Below, in pieces: positions 25,688 to 32,908 of a stretch of 64,000 nt of DNA. The notes under the pieces were generated by a model. The model was not told where the DNA came from. It saw only the letters and a list, made by a program, of their open reading frames with translations, and did not search any database. The DNA is taken from the NCBI GenBank assembly GCA_014860805.1, contig JACZJB010000206.1, positions 1-64,000 on the forward strand, written 5' to 3'. Positions within the stretch are counted from its first letter, which is position 1. Each line of letters opens with the position of its first letter. Both the position numbers and the translations under genes were made by a program. Source of the stretch: Anaerolineales bacterium. GTDB taxonomy: Bacteria; Chloroflexota; Anaerolineae; Anaerolineales; Villigracilaceae.

Positions 25688-26638
25688 ATGACTTTACTAG
25701 ACTTTCGATTAGCTGAATCAAACTTACGTTCGCTGAATGGACTGCCCGCTCACGTTGGGAATACACCTCTCCTTCCGCTTCGCCGGCTGCGCCTCGGCCT
25801 GTCTCCTCGTGTCCAAATATTCGCCAAAGCTGAATGGTTTAACCCCGGAGGTTCTGTCAAAGACAGACCTGCGTTGAACATTATCCAGACCGCCATCCTG
25901 AATGGCGACTTGGGCAATGGCAAACGCCTGCTGGATTCCACATCTGGAAACATGGGAATTTCATACGCCACCTTTGGCGCAGCGTTGGGGATTCCCGTCA
26001 CATTGGCGTTGCCTGCCAGCGCCAGTTCCGAACGCATTTCCATCCTCAAAGCCCTCGGCGCGGAATTGATTCTCACGGATCCGCTCGAAGGTTCGGATGG
26101 AGCGATTTTGAAAGCGCGCGAACTTGCCGCTGAAAAGCCGGACTTGTATTGGTATGCCAATCAATACAACAACCCTGCCAATCCGCAGGCGCATTACATC
26201 TCCACGGGACCAGAGATCCTGTGCCAGACGGACGAGCAAATAACTCATTTCATTGCAGGTCTTGGTACTTCCGGCACGTTGATGGGCACGGGACGTTATC
26301 TGCGTGAGCAATTACCGCATGTGAAGATTTTGGCTTTCCAACCTGATGCATCTTTCCATGGTTTGGAAGGACTTAAGCACATGCCGACTGCGATCAAGCC
26401 TGGGATTTATGATGAGTCGTTCGCTGGTACCCCGCTCGCAGTTAAGACAGAGGCGGCGCATGAGATGGTGATCAGTTTGGCGCGGGAGGAAGGTCTCTTT
26501 GTTGGGATATCCTCCGGGGCTGCGGTTGTGGCTGCGCTTCAAGTGGCAAGTGAATTAGATGAAGGCGTTGTAGTGACACTGTTCCCCGATGCTGGCTATA
26601 AGTATTTGAGCGATACAAGTTTGTGGGAGAGTAAGTAA
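25688..26638 (+). CDS. cysM: Cysteine synthase, CysM type (PLP-dependent)
   Basis: 316 residues from the ATG at 25688 (AAGAGA just upstream); an upstream in-frame GTG at 25625 lies within the leader and is rejected. The active-site Lys is in FNPGGSVKDRPALNII, the Ser/Thr loop is STSGNMGISYA, and the PLP phosphate loop is GLGTSGTLMGTG. The enzyme makes cysteine from an activated serine. In the CysO pathway, mycobacterial CysM uses O-phosphoserine and thiocarboxylated CysO. The adjacent CysO-like and JAMM protease genes support this route. The stop overlaps the mec start by 1 bp. Confidence 0.9.
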   Translation: MTLLDFRLAESNLRSLNGLPAHVGNTPLLPLRRLRLGLSPRVQIFAKAEWFNPGGSVKDRPALNIIQTAILNGDLGNGKRLLDSTSGNMGISYATFGAALGIPVTLALPASASSERISILKALGAELILTDPLEGSDGAILKARELAAEKPDLYWYANQYNNPANPQAHYISTGPEILCQTDEQITHFIAGLGTSGTLMGTGRYLREQLPHVKILAFQPDASFHGLEGLKHMPTAIKPGIYDESFAGTPLAVKTEAAHEMVISLAREEGLFVGISSGAAVVAALQVASELDEGVVVTLFPDAGYKYLSDTSLWESK

Positions 26639-27048
26639 TGCTGGCAGTTCCAGGTGAATTGATCGGACAAATTAGCAGGCATGTTGAGGAAGCCTACCCT
26701 GAAGAGGGGGCTGGCTTTTTGATCGGCGTGGAGGGCGAGGTGCGGCAGATTTTGTCTTTGCCCAATGCACGTGAGTACGAGGCTCGCCACAACCGATTTT
26801 TGTTCACGCCTGAGGATTATCTCAAGGCTGAATTGGAAGCTGACCGTCTTGGCTTGAGTTTGATCGGCGTATTTCACTCACACCCCGATTGCCCGAACAT
26901 CCCGTCTGAATATGACCGTGAATGGGCGCAGCCTTTTTTCTCCTACGTCATCACGCGCGTGGATGCGGGCAAGGCGGTCAATCACCGCTCATGGCGGCTG
27001 GTGGAAGATCGTTCGAAGTATGAAGAAGAAGAGATAAAAATTCTATAA
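26638..27048 (+). CDS. mec: JAMM/Mov34 metallopeptidase, Mec-like (CysO-cysteine hydrolase)
   Basis: 136 residues. The JAMM zinc motif is complete: catalytic Glu in EEAYPEEGAGFLIG, then GVFHSHPDCPNIPSEYD, giving His-Ser-His, ten residues, Asp. Prokaryotic members release cysteine or sulfur-carrier proteins from adducts; mycobacterial Mec cleaves cysteine from CysO-Cys. It starts inside the cysM stop codon (TAATG overlap), so it is translationally coupled. This gene order is the strongest sign that the cluster makes cysteine rather than molybdopterin. Confidence 0.88.
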   Translation: MLAVPGELIGQISRHVEEAYPEEGAGFLIGVEGEVRQILSLPNAREYEARHNRFLFTPEDYLKAELEADRLGLSLIGVFHSHPDCPNIPSEYDREWAQPFFSYVITRVDAGKAVNHRSWRLVEDRSKYEEEEIKIL

Positions 27049-27067
27049 TGACTTTGGTGGTTGAACT

Positions 27068-27109
27068 GCCCTTCGACTGCTCCGCAAAAGACGCGGCTCC
27101 GCTCAGGGC
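27068..27109. repeat. REP-like imperfect palindrome
   Basis: Imperfect inverted repeat with ends GCCCT and AGGGC and a GCTCCGC/GCGGC core, in the 94-bp gap between mec and the DUF4395 gene. It has the look of the dispersed CCCTTCGAC...CAGGGCGAA palindromes seen in many bacterial genomes. Only one copy lies in this window. Confidence 0.45.
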
Positions 27110-27142
27110 GAACATCACTGCCATAAAAAACAGGATATTAAT

Positions 27143-27637
27143 ATGACATCGCAAACCTTACAAAAAGTGGATCATTCCGCGTTAAAAACGAATCAATTGT
27201 TCATTATCTTGTTGAACATTCTGGCTTTTATCATCAATCAACCCATCCTTACTGCCTTTGTGGCTTTGGTGTTGGGAATTGGCGCCGTTTTGAAAACTCC
27301 CGGTTTTGGATTCGTGTACAAGTCCATATTTAAGCCGCGTGGATGGATGAAGCCCGATGTGCTGGAAGATAACCCCGAACCGCATCGTTTTTCACAGATC
27401 GTTGGCTTCTCATTTCTATTGGTTGGTGCGATTTCTCTGTTCCTGGGTTTCATTGGCCTGGGCTGGACATTAGTCTGGATCGTGATCGCCCTCGCTTCCT
27501 TAAATGCCTTTGGCGGTTTCTGCGTGGGATGCGCTGTGTATTACTGGCTCGCACGATTTAACCTGCCCGGTTTTGGAAAGCAGCCACCTGCGGGAACCTT
27601 CCCCGGTGCAAAGCCGAAAGCTGGGGTGACCGCATGA
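27143..27637 (+). CDS. DUF4395 membrane protein
   Basis: 164 residues with about four membrane helices in two pairs. It carries the family landmark FGGFCVGCAVYY near residue 130 (Cys-x2-Cys in a helix) and the PRGWMKPDVLEDNPEPHRF loop. DUF4395 (PF14340) genes often lie beside thioredoxin and sulfurtransferase genes. Here the stop overlaps the thioredoxin start by 4 bp. A role in membrane thiol or sulfur transfer is inferred from the Cys pair and neighbours; no activity is known to me. Confidence 0.8.
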   Translation: MTSQTLQKVDHSALKTNQLFIILLNILAFIINQPILTAFVALVLGIGAVLKTPGFGFVYKSIFKPRGWMKPDVLEDNPEPHRFSQIVGFSFLLVGAISLFLGFIGLGWTLVWIVIALASLNAFGGFCVGCAVYYWLARFNLPGFGKQPPAGTFPGAKPKAGVTA

Positions 27638-28041
27638 ACTCGGAAATCTTGTTGCGTTTTGTCTCTGCAATTGGTATTATATTTTTAGGCGTGGGCATGT
27701 ATTGGCTGGCGAATCAATTTTTACTGTCACGCGCAAAGAGTAGTTTAACCTCCCTGCCGAACCCACTGCCGAATATACCTGTGATCGTATATTTCACCAC
27801 GCCTGATTGCGCGCCTTGTAAGTCCGTGCAGCGCCCCGCATTGGACAAGCTGACCAGCCTGCTCGGTGAGAAATTGCATGTGGTTGAAATTGACGCCACC
27901 GAACGCCCCGACCTCGCGAAGACCTGGGGCGTGATGAGCGTGCCGACAACCTTCCTGCTCGATGCTCGGGGCGAGGCTCGTTATGTCAATAACGGCGTGG
28001 CTCGTGTTGAGAAGTTGATGGAACAGATACAAACGTTGTAA
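27634..28041 (+). CDS. Membrane-anchored thioredoxin-like protein
   Basis: 135 residues: an N-terminal membrane helix (about 7-27), then a thioredoxin fold with active site TPDCAPCKSVQRP (CAPC) and the cis-Pro loop SVPTTFLL. Orientation is not proven, but the domain could lie outside the membrane. It may reduce or transfer sulfur to partners such as the DUF4395 protein, with which it overlaps by 4 bp. It replaces the usual WCGPC motif by DCAPC, common in specialised thioredoxins. Confidence 0.88.
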   Translation: MNSEILLRFVSAIGIIFLGVGMYWLANQFLLSRAKSSLTSLPNPLPNIPVIVYFTTPDCAPCKSVQRPALDKLTSLLGEKLHVVEIDATERPDLAKTWGVMSVPTTFLLDARGEARYVNNGVARVEKLMEQIQTL

Positions 28042-28046
28042 TCTCC

Positions 28047-28121
28047 GGTGGTTGAGTAAGGTGAGTGTTTTTCTCGCCCGTACACTTGCACCAGTACGCA
28101 AGTGCAGGTGTCGAAACCACC
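28047..28121. repeat. REP-like palindromic element 1
   Basis: Outer arms GGTGGTT and AACCACC enclose an inner hairpin (CACTTGC with GCAAGTG). It resembles short palindromic GTGGTTGAG...TCGAAACCAC elements dispersed in some genomes. It lies in the 190-bp gap between the thioredoxin and second carrier genes. Confidence 0.55.
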
Positions 28122-28147
28122 AGCGAATGAAAAGCTTATTATCAAGT

Positions 28148-28196
28148 GGTGGTCTTGATATGCCCCTTGAAGAGCACTCGGGGCTACTCGACCACC
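28148..28196. repeat. REP-like palindromic element 2
   Basis: Outer arms GGTGGTC and GACCACC enclose an inner CCCC/GGGG hairpin. It lies 26 bp after element 1 and has nearly the same outer arms, so the two look like a tandem pair. Confidence 0.5.
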
Positions 28197-28231
28197 GTGT
28201 TATGACAAAATAAAATTTTAGGAGACTCTTC

Positions 28232-28504
28232 ATGCCCGTTTTACGAATCCCAACTCCGTTGCGTGCCTACACCAATGGACAAGCCGAAGTCACTGTCAAC
28301 GGCACAAGCATTTCTGAGGCGCTGACGGACCTCACCAACCAATACCCAACGCTCAAACCGCATTTGTTCAATGATGGCGGGGATTTGCGACCCTTCGTCA
28401 ATTTGTTCGTGGGTGAACACAACATCAAGGATTTGCAGGGTGTGAACACTCCTGTCAAAGACGGCGAGAAGATCATGTTGATCCCGTCCATTGCTGGAGG
28501 CTAA
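28232..28504 (+). CDS. Second CysO/MoaD/ThiS-type sulfur carrier
   Basis: 90 residues ending IPSIAGG, with the carrier's C-terminal Gly-Gly. It is clearly paralogous to the protein at 25167 (same length; shared FVNLFVGEHNIKDLQGVNT and KDGEKIMLIP regions). A TAGGAG site lies before the ATG, unlike the first copy, so the two are expressed differently. It lies 4 bp before the E1-rhodanese gene that would activate it. It may serve cysteine synthesis together with, or instead of, the first copy; ThiS or MoaD roles are less likely, as no thi or moa genes are near. Confidence 0.82.
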   Translation: MPVLRIPTPLRAYTNGQAEVTVNGTSISEALTDLTNQYPTLKPHLFNDGGDLRPFVNLFVGEHNIKDLQGVNTPVKDGEKIMLIPSIAGG

Positions 28505-28508
28505 TATT

Positions 28509-29663
28509 ATGCTGCCTGAATTAAATCACGAAGAAATTCTGCGTTATTCGCGTCACTTGTTGATTCCCGAAGTGGGGTTGGATGGTCAGCTCAAACTGAA
28601 AAATTCGTCCGCGTTGGTTGTGGGAACTGGCGGGTTGGGGTCGCCGGTTTCCTTGTATCTGGCTGCGGCGGGGGTAGGGCGCATCGGACTCGTGGATTAT
28701 GATGTCGTCGATTCGTCCAATCTCCAACGCCAGATCATCCACGGCACATCCACGATTGGAAAGTTGAAAGTGGAAAGCGCGAAAGCCAAGCTGTTGGATT
28801 TGAATCCCGATATTCAAGTGGATGTTTACAACGAGCCGTACACGTCTGAAAATGCGATGCGCATTGCCAGGGATTATGACATCATCCTCGACGGTACGGA
28901 TAATTTTCCCACCCGTTATTTGACCAATGATGTTGCAGTTTTCCTCGGCAAGCCAAATGTGTACGCGTCCATCTTTCGTTTTGACGGGCAGGTGAGCGTG
29001 TTCTATGCCAAGGAAGGACCTTGCTATCGCTGTCTCTTCCCTGAACCGCCTCCCCCGGGACTCGTCCCTTCGTGCGCGGAAGGCGGCGTGCTTGGCGTGC
29101 TGCCCGGCACGATCGGGACGCTTCAGGCTACCGAAGCATTGAAAGTGCTCCTCGGCATTGGCGACCCGATGATCGGACGCCTGCTTTTGTATAATGCATT
29201 GGACATGTCTTTTGACTTCGTCAAGCTTAAGAAGAATCCCAAATGCCGCGTCTGCGGACCGAATGCTGATATCAAGGAATTGATCGATTACGAAGAGTTC
29301 TGCGGTGTGCCGGGTCACGATCACGGGGACGAGGGTTCAGCGGGCGCAGGCTTTGACATCACGGCTCAGGAACTTGCCGAGCGCGTAAAGACCAATCACC
29401 TCAAATTGCTGGACGTTCGTGAGCCGCACGAATTGCAGATTTCTGCACTGCCGAACGCAGTCAATATTCCGCTGGGTCAACTGGCTGGACGTTTATCCGA
29501 GCTAAACAGCGCCGATGACATGGTTGTCTTCTGCAAAGGCGGCACCCGTTCCACGCGCGCGCTGGAGTTGCTTGCCAGCGCAGGCTTTAAGAAAGTGAAG
29601 AACCTCAAAGGCGGAATCAACGCCTGGGCAAAGGATGTGGATACGAATTTGCCGGTGTATTAA
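28509..29663 (+). CDS. moeZ: MoeZ/MoeB-like sulfur-carrier activating enzyme with rhodanese domain
   Basis: 384 residues from ATG 28509 with GGAGG upstream. The E1 domain (about 1-250) starts EEILRYSRHLLIPEVG and has VVGTGGLGSPVSLYLAAAG for ATP, catalytic-Cys region SCAEGGVLGVLPG, and zinc Cys pairs CYRC and CRVC. The rhodanese domain (about 285-384) has active-site FCKGGTRST. In mycobacteria MoeZ of this architecture adenylates and thiocarboxylates CysO and MoaD proteins. Position after a carrier gene fits. The gene ends before a terminator. Confidence 0.9.
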   Translation: MLPELNHEEILRYSRHLLIPEVGLDGQLKLKNSSALVVGTGGLGSPVSLYLAAAGVGRIGLVDYDVVDSSNLQRQIIHGTSTIGKLKVESAKAKLLDLNPDIQVDVYNEPYTSENAMRIARDYDIILDGTDNFPTRYLTNDVAVFLGKPNVYASIFRFDGQVSVFYAKEGPCYRCLFPEPPPPGLVPSCAEGGVLGVLPGTIGTLQATEALKVLLGIGDPMIGRLLLYNALDMSFDFVKLKKNPKCRVCGPNADIKELIDYEEFCGVPGHDHGDEGSAGAGFDITAQELAERVKTNHLKLLDVREPHELQISALPNAVNIPLGQLAGRLSELNSADDMVVFCKGGTRSTRALELLASAGFKKVKNLKGGINAWAKDVDTNLPVY

Positions 29664-29736
29664 GGCTTATAGGTGGAAGGTCGCAGGTTTAAGGTTGTTG
29701 GGGTTGTCGATAATTTGGAAAGAAGAAAAAGGAAAG

Positions 29737-29784
29737 AAAGAGCCATTTTCCATGAGAGTTGTCTTGTGGAAAATGGCTCTTTTT
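29737..29784 (+). terminator. Intrinsic terminator after the E1-rhodanese gene
   Basis: 16-bp perfect stem (29737-29752 with 29767-29782), 14-nt loop, ending in a T-run. It closes the cysteine cluster about 75 bp after the stop. Confidence 0.88.
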
Positions 29785-29828
29785 GATGCTCTTCGGCTTA
29801 TAATTCTCTCATTGGGATATTAACTAAT

Positions 29829-30767
29829 ATGCCACGACCTCTCCGCGTTTTTCTTTGTCATGCCTCGCAAGCAAATTTAATTGCTGTTTTAGTTTTGGTT
29901 GTTTTTCTTGGCGCATGTAAAACACAGACAGTGGCCCTAACAGTAATTCCAACGGCAACGCAACTGATAATTCCAACACAAACTCCTAGTATTGGCTCGA
30001 CTATGATTTCAGATAAAGATGGGATGACTTTGCTTTACGTTCCAGCGGGAAAATTCATCATGGGGGAAAAATCTGAAGAGGCATTGGCAATATGCCAAAA
30101 TTTTCGCTCCGATTGTCAATTGAATCAGTTTATAGGCGAGGAACCGCCTCACGAAGTTAATTTGAATGCTTTCTGGATCGATCAAACCGAAGTGACCAAA
30201 GCCATGTATACCAAATGCGTGGATGCGAGCATATGCCAGCCTCCGCTATATACTCATTCCTATTACAGCCGTGCGGAATTAGACAATAATCCTGTTGGTT
30301 TTGTAGATTGGGCTATGGCGAACACATATTGTCAGTGGGCGGGGCGCCGTTTACCCACAGACGCCGAATGGGAAAAAGCCGCCAGTTGGGATGATAGGAC
30401 AAAAACAAAACGCATCTATCCTTGGGGTGATAATATTGATTGCTCTTTTGCAAATTATTACGGGAAAATCGGAGGTTGCGTCGAAGGTACGACCCCTGTT
30501 GGAAGTTATGAAATTGGCAAAAGCCCTTACGGCGCGTATGATATGGCAGGCAATGCTTGGGAATGGGTCAATGATTGGTTCAGCACGAAATATTACAGGG
30601 ATTCGCCTTTATTCAATCCTTTGGGGCCGGATACAGGTCAATATCGAGTGGTGCGCGGTGGTTCATCAGATCACGAAGGTTTCAATGTTCGAACCACGGA
30701 TCGTTATTGGAGTGTACCGTCGACTTTCGGCTATAACCTTGGTTTTCGTTGTGCCAGTTCACCATAG
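29829..30767 (+). CDS. SUMF1/FGE-fold lipoprotein
   Basis: 312 residues. A lipoprotein signal (LGAC, Cys27) is followed by a formylglycine-generating-enzyme fold (PF03781): MTLLYVPAGKFIMG, FWIDQTEVTKAMY, WAGRRLPTDAEWEKAA, YDMAGNAWEWVNDW and C-terminal GFRCASS. True FGE needs two active-site Cys a few residues apart in the last motif; only one is here, so sulfatase activation is unlikely. Many such proteins act as binding or partner modules on the cell surface. Its promoter has -10 TATAAT at 29799-29804. The region appears more AT-rich than its neighbours. Confidence 0.85.
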   Translation: MPRPLRVFLCHASQANLIAVLVLVVFLGACKTQTVALTVIPTATQLIIPTQTPSIGSTMISDKDGMTLLYVPAGKFIMGEKSEEALAICQNFRSDCQLNQFIGEEPPHEVNLNAFWIDQTEVTKAMYTKCVDASICQPPLYTHSYYSRAELDNNPVGFVDWAMANTYCQWAGRRLPTDAEWEKAASWDDRTKTKRIYPWGDNIDCSFANYYGKIGGCVEGTTPVGSYEIGKSPYGAYDMAGNAWEWVNDWFSTKYYRDSPLFNPLGPDTGQYRVVRGGSSDHEGFNVRTTDRYWSVPSTFGYNLGFRCASSP

Positions 30768-30794
30768 TTTTAAAATACTGGCTCCTCAATTTAC

Positions 30795-30846
30795 GACCTC
30801 CGAGTTCTTCACCCCTAGGGTGTGCTTTGCAAAGAACTCGGAGGTC
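30795..30846 (+). other. Long hairpin before the CBS-domain synthase gene
   Basis: 15-bp perfect stem (30795-30809 with 30832-30846) with a second small hairpin (CACCC/GGGTG) in its loop. No T-run follows, so it is not a standard terminator. A TAAAAT hexamer lies just downstream, before the AAGGAG site of the next gene. It may be an mRNA 3'-end stabiliser for the SUMF1 gene or part of the next leader. Confidence 0.5.
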
Positions 30847-30886
30847 TGCTCTTTACGGTAAAATACCCTCCAACCAAGGAGAGAGA

Positions 30887-32299
30887 ATGACAGGATTACC
30901 CGAATCAAAAGAGAGACGAGTCTTTAATAATGTGCTTGGCGCGATGGGGAATACGCCGCTGGTCCGGTTGGAACGAATAGGGAAAGATTTGCCCGTCCCA
31001 TTGTATGCGAAATTGGAATTCATGAATCCCGGCGGTTCGGTCAAGGATCGAGTCGGGGCAAATATTATCGAGCAGGCCGAGAAGAGGGGTGAGATCAAGC
31101 CCGGTGGCACCATTGTCGAAGCGACTTCTGGAAATACGGGCGTCGGTCTCGCGATTGCGGCGGCGTTGAAGGGTTACAAAACCATCTTCGTCATGCCTGA
31201 CAAGATGAGCAACGAAAAGATTTTATTGCTGCGTGCCTATGGCGCGAAAGTCGTCATCACTCCTACCGCCGTTGGACCCGACGATCCGCGCTCTTATTAT
31301 GAAGTCGCCAAGAAGTTTGCGCGTGAAACTCCGAACGCAATTTTGGCAAATCAATATCACAATCCCGATAACCCAAAGACTCATGAGATCAGCACAGGCC
31401 CCGAGTTGTGGGAGCAGACAGAAGGCAAATTGACCGATGTCATCATCGGCATTGGCACAGGCGGAACCATCAGCGGGGTGGGGCGCTATCTTAAATCCAA
31501 GAATCCGGACATTCAGATCGTCGGTGTGGATATCGAAGGTTCGATTCTCACTGAAATTTGGCAGAACAAAGGCAAGATTCCACCGGGCGCTTATCCCAAG
31601 ACCTATAAAGTGGAAGGCATCGGTGAAGACTTTTTGCCCTCCGCCATGGACATCACCGTGGTGGATGCCATTGAACGCGCGGGTGACCGCGAGTCATTTT
31701 TGTGGGCGCGTCAACTGGTTCGGCAGGAGGGAATTTTCGCGGGCGGTTCGTCCGGCTCCGCGATTGCGGGCGCTCTCAAATATTGCCGCAAGCTTCCTGC
31801 GGAACGCATCCCTGTGGTGATTCTTCCCGATTCGGGATCTCGTTATCTTTCGAAATTCTATGATGACAAGTGGATGCGCGAATTCGGTTTTCTCTCGATG
31901 GAATTCGGAGAAACGGCTCTGGGCGACCTGTTGATTGCGAAGCCAAACAAGGCATTGATCACGGCGACGATTGGGGATTCGATCCGCAAAGTGGTGTCAG
32001 TGATGCACCAAAATGCAGTATCCCAGATGCCAGTTGTCGGCGCGGATGGATCGCTTGCGGGTCTCATCGAAGAAGTGGACCTGCTCAATCACATGCTTGA
32101 AAAGCACGAGCACAATAATGATGAAAAGATCGACGATCTCGTGCAAAATGCCGGGGCAGTCTTCCCGCCTGAAACCCCGCTGGAAGAGGCTATGCCGTCC
32201 CTTACGGCGGGTTATGCCCTCATTGTTGTGGAAAACAGCAAACCGATCGGCATCCTCACCAAGATCGACGTGCTGGATTATGTAGCTGGAAAGATATAG
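30887..32299 (+). CDS. Cystathionine beta-synthase/cysteine synthase with CBS domain pair
   Basis: 470 residues from ATG 30887 (AAGGAG upstream). The PLP domain (about 1-330) has FMNPGGSVKDRVGANI with the Schiff-base Lys, EATSGNTGVGLAIAA, and the phosphate loop GIGTGGTISGVG. The C-terminal Bateman module (about 345-465) has two CBS motifs, probably binding S-adenosylmethionine or adenosine nucleotides. This architecture fits cystathionine beta-synthase, condensing serine and homocysteine, but cysteine synthases of this type exist. No cystathionine gamma-lyase is nearby. A second sulfur-amino-acid PLP enzyme so near the CysO cluster suggests parallel routes to cysteine. Confidence 0.85.
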   Translation: MTGLPESKERRVFNNVLGAMGNTPLVRLERIGKDLPVPLYAKLEFMNPGGSVKDRVGANIIEQAEKRGEIKPGGTIVEATSGNTGVGLAIAAALKGYKTIFVMPDKMSNEKILLLRAYGAKVVITPTAVGPDDPRSYYEVAKKFARETPNAILANQYHNPDNPKTHEISTGPELWEQTEGKLTDVIIGIGTGGTISGVGRYLKSKNPDIQIVGVDIEGSILTEIWQNKGKIPPGAYPKTYKVEGIGEDFLPSAMDITVVDAIERAGDRESFLWARQLVRQEGIFAGGSSGSAIAGALKYCRKLPAERIPVVILPDSGSRYLSKFYDDKWMREFGFLSMEFGETALGDLLIAKPNKALITATIGDSIRKVVSVMHQNAVSQMPVVGADGSLAGLIEEVDLLNHMLEKHEHNNDEKIDDLVQNAGAVFPPETPLEEAMPSLTAGYALIVVENSKPIGILTKIDVLDYVAGKI

Positions 32300-32308
32300 A
32301 CCCGAACT

Positions 32309-32340
32309 CGCCCTGATCGAAAAGTCAGGGCGAAATTTTA
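32309..32340 (+). terminator. Intrinsic terminator after the CBS-domain synthase gene
   Basis: 8-bp stem CGCCCTGA (32309-32316) with 32325-32332, 8-nt loop, then AAATTTTATTTT. Confidence 0.8.
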
Positions 32341-32350
32341 TTTTCGGGAC

Positions 32351-32379
32351 TTGAAACAGAACAAATGTTCTGATATAAT
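32351..32379 (+). promoter_or_regulatory. Strong promoter of the DUF1761 gene
   Basis: -35 TTGAAA (32351-32356), 17-bp spacer, extended -10 TGATATAAT (TATAAT 32374-32379). Predicted 5' UTR is about 45 nt. The spacer contains a LexA-like palindrome. Confidence 0.8.
32357..32372. promoter_or_regulatory. LexA-type (GAAC-N4-GTTC) palindrome in the promoter spacer
   Basis: CAGAACAAATGTTCTG is an inverted repeat (7-bp arms, 2-bp centre) matching the Gram-positive-type SOS box core GAAC-N4-GTTC. It fills the space between -35 and -10, an ideal place for repression. LexA binding is inferred from the motif only. Confidence 0.6.
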
Positions 32380-32429
32380 ATTTCTACTGGATCGGCGCGT
32401 GCCGTTCAACTTTAAAATTGGAGGCTGAA

Positions 32430-32840
32430 ATGGATTTTAGTTCAATTAATTGGCTAGCGGTTGTGGTTTGCGTTGTGGTGAGTATGATCAGCGGGTCGAT
32501 CTGGTACAACCCGAAGACGTTCTTCCCAATGTGGTGGAAGGTCGTTGGAGCAGGCAGGGAACAGCCCGGCATGGAAAATATGGGTATGACATGGGGTCTG
32601 ACAGTGCTTTCCTCATTCGTTCAGGCAGTTGCCATGGCGTTGATGGTCAACTTCATGGGCGGCGTAGACGCAGCTTCCGGCGCCCGGATTGGATTTATGC
32701 TTTGGCTTGGTTTTGTTGCCCCCACGTATCTGGTCAATAAACTTTTTGCAGGTCACGGGTTGAAGATCTGGGCAATTGAAATTGGCAACCACCTTGTCAA
32801 CTTCCTCTTGTTCGGTGCCATTCTTGGCGCATGGCATTAA
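32430..32840 (+). CDS. DUF1761 membrane protein
   Basis: 136 residues with four membrane helices, GGAGG five nt before the ATG at 32430. It has the DUF1761 features: an N-terminal helix followed by GSIWYNPKTFFPMWWK, a mid helix pair, and an Asn/His near the C-terminus (EIGNHLVNFLLFG). The family has no known function. A strong promoter with a LexA-type box suggests DNA-damage or stress induction. It stands alone between terminators. Confidence 0.8.
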   Translation: MDFSSINWLAVVVCVVVSMISGSIWYNPKTFFPMWWKVVGAGREQPGMENMGMTWGLTVLSSFVQAVAMALMVNFMGGVDAASGARIGFMLWLGFVAPTYLVNKLFAGHGLKIWAIEIGNHLVNFLLFGAILGAWH

Positions 32841-32859
32841 TAATCAACTTTTGCAAGTA

Positions 32860-32896
32860 AAATAAGTGGACGGCATACGCCGTCCACTTATTTTTT
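32860..32896 (+). terminator. Intrinsic terminator after the DUF1761 gene
   Basis: 15-bp stem (32860-32874 with 32879-32893), 4-nt loop ATAC, six T at the end. It lies just before the GNAT gene, whose ribosome site follows directly. Confidence 0.88.
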
Positions 32897-32908
32897 AACA
32901 GGAGCGCA

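Noticed and set aside
28521-29324. 267-codon ORF antisense to the E1-rhodanese gene
   Set aside because: A shadow of a highly conserved gene on the other strand; composition is His/Arg-rich and no motif is present.
29829-30767. Sulfatase-activating formylglycine enzyme
   Set aside because: Only one Cys in the last motif and no sulfatase gene in the window.
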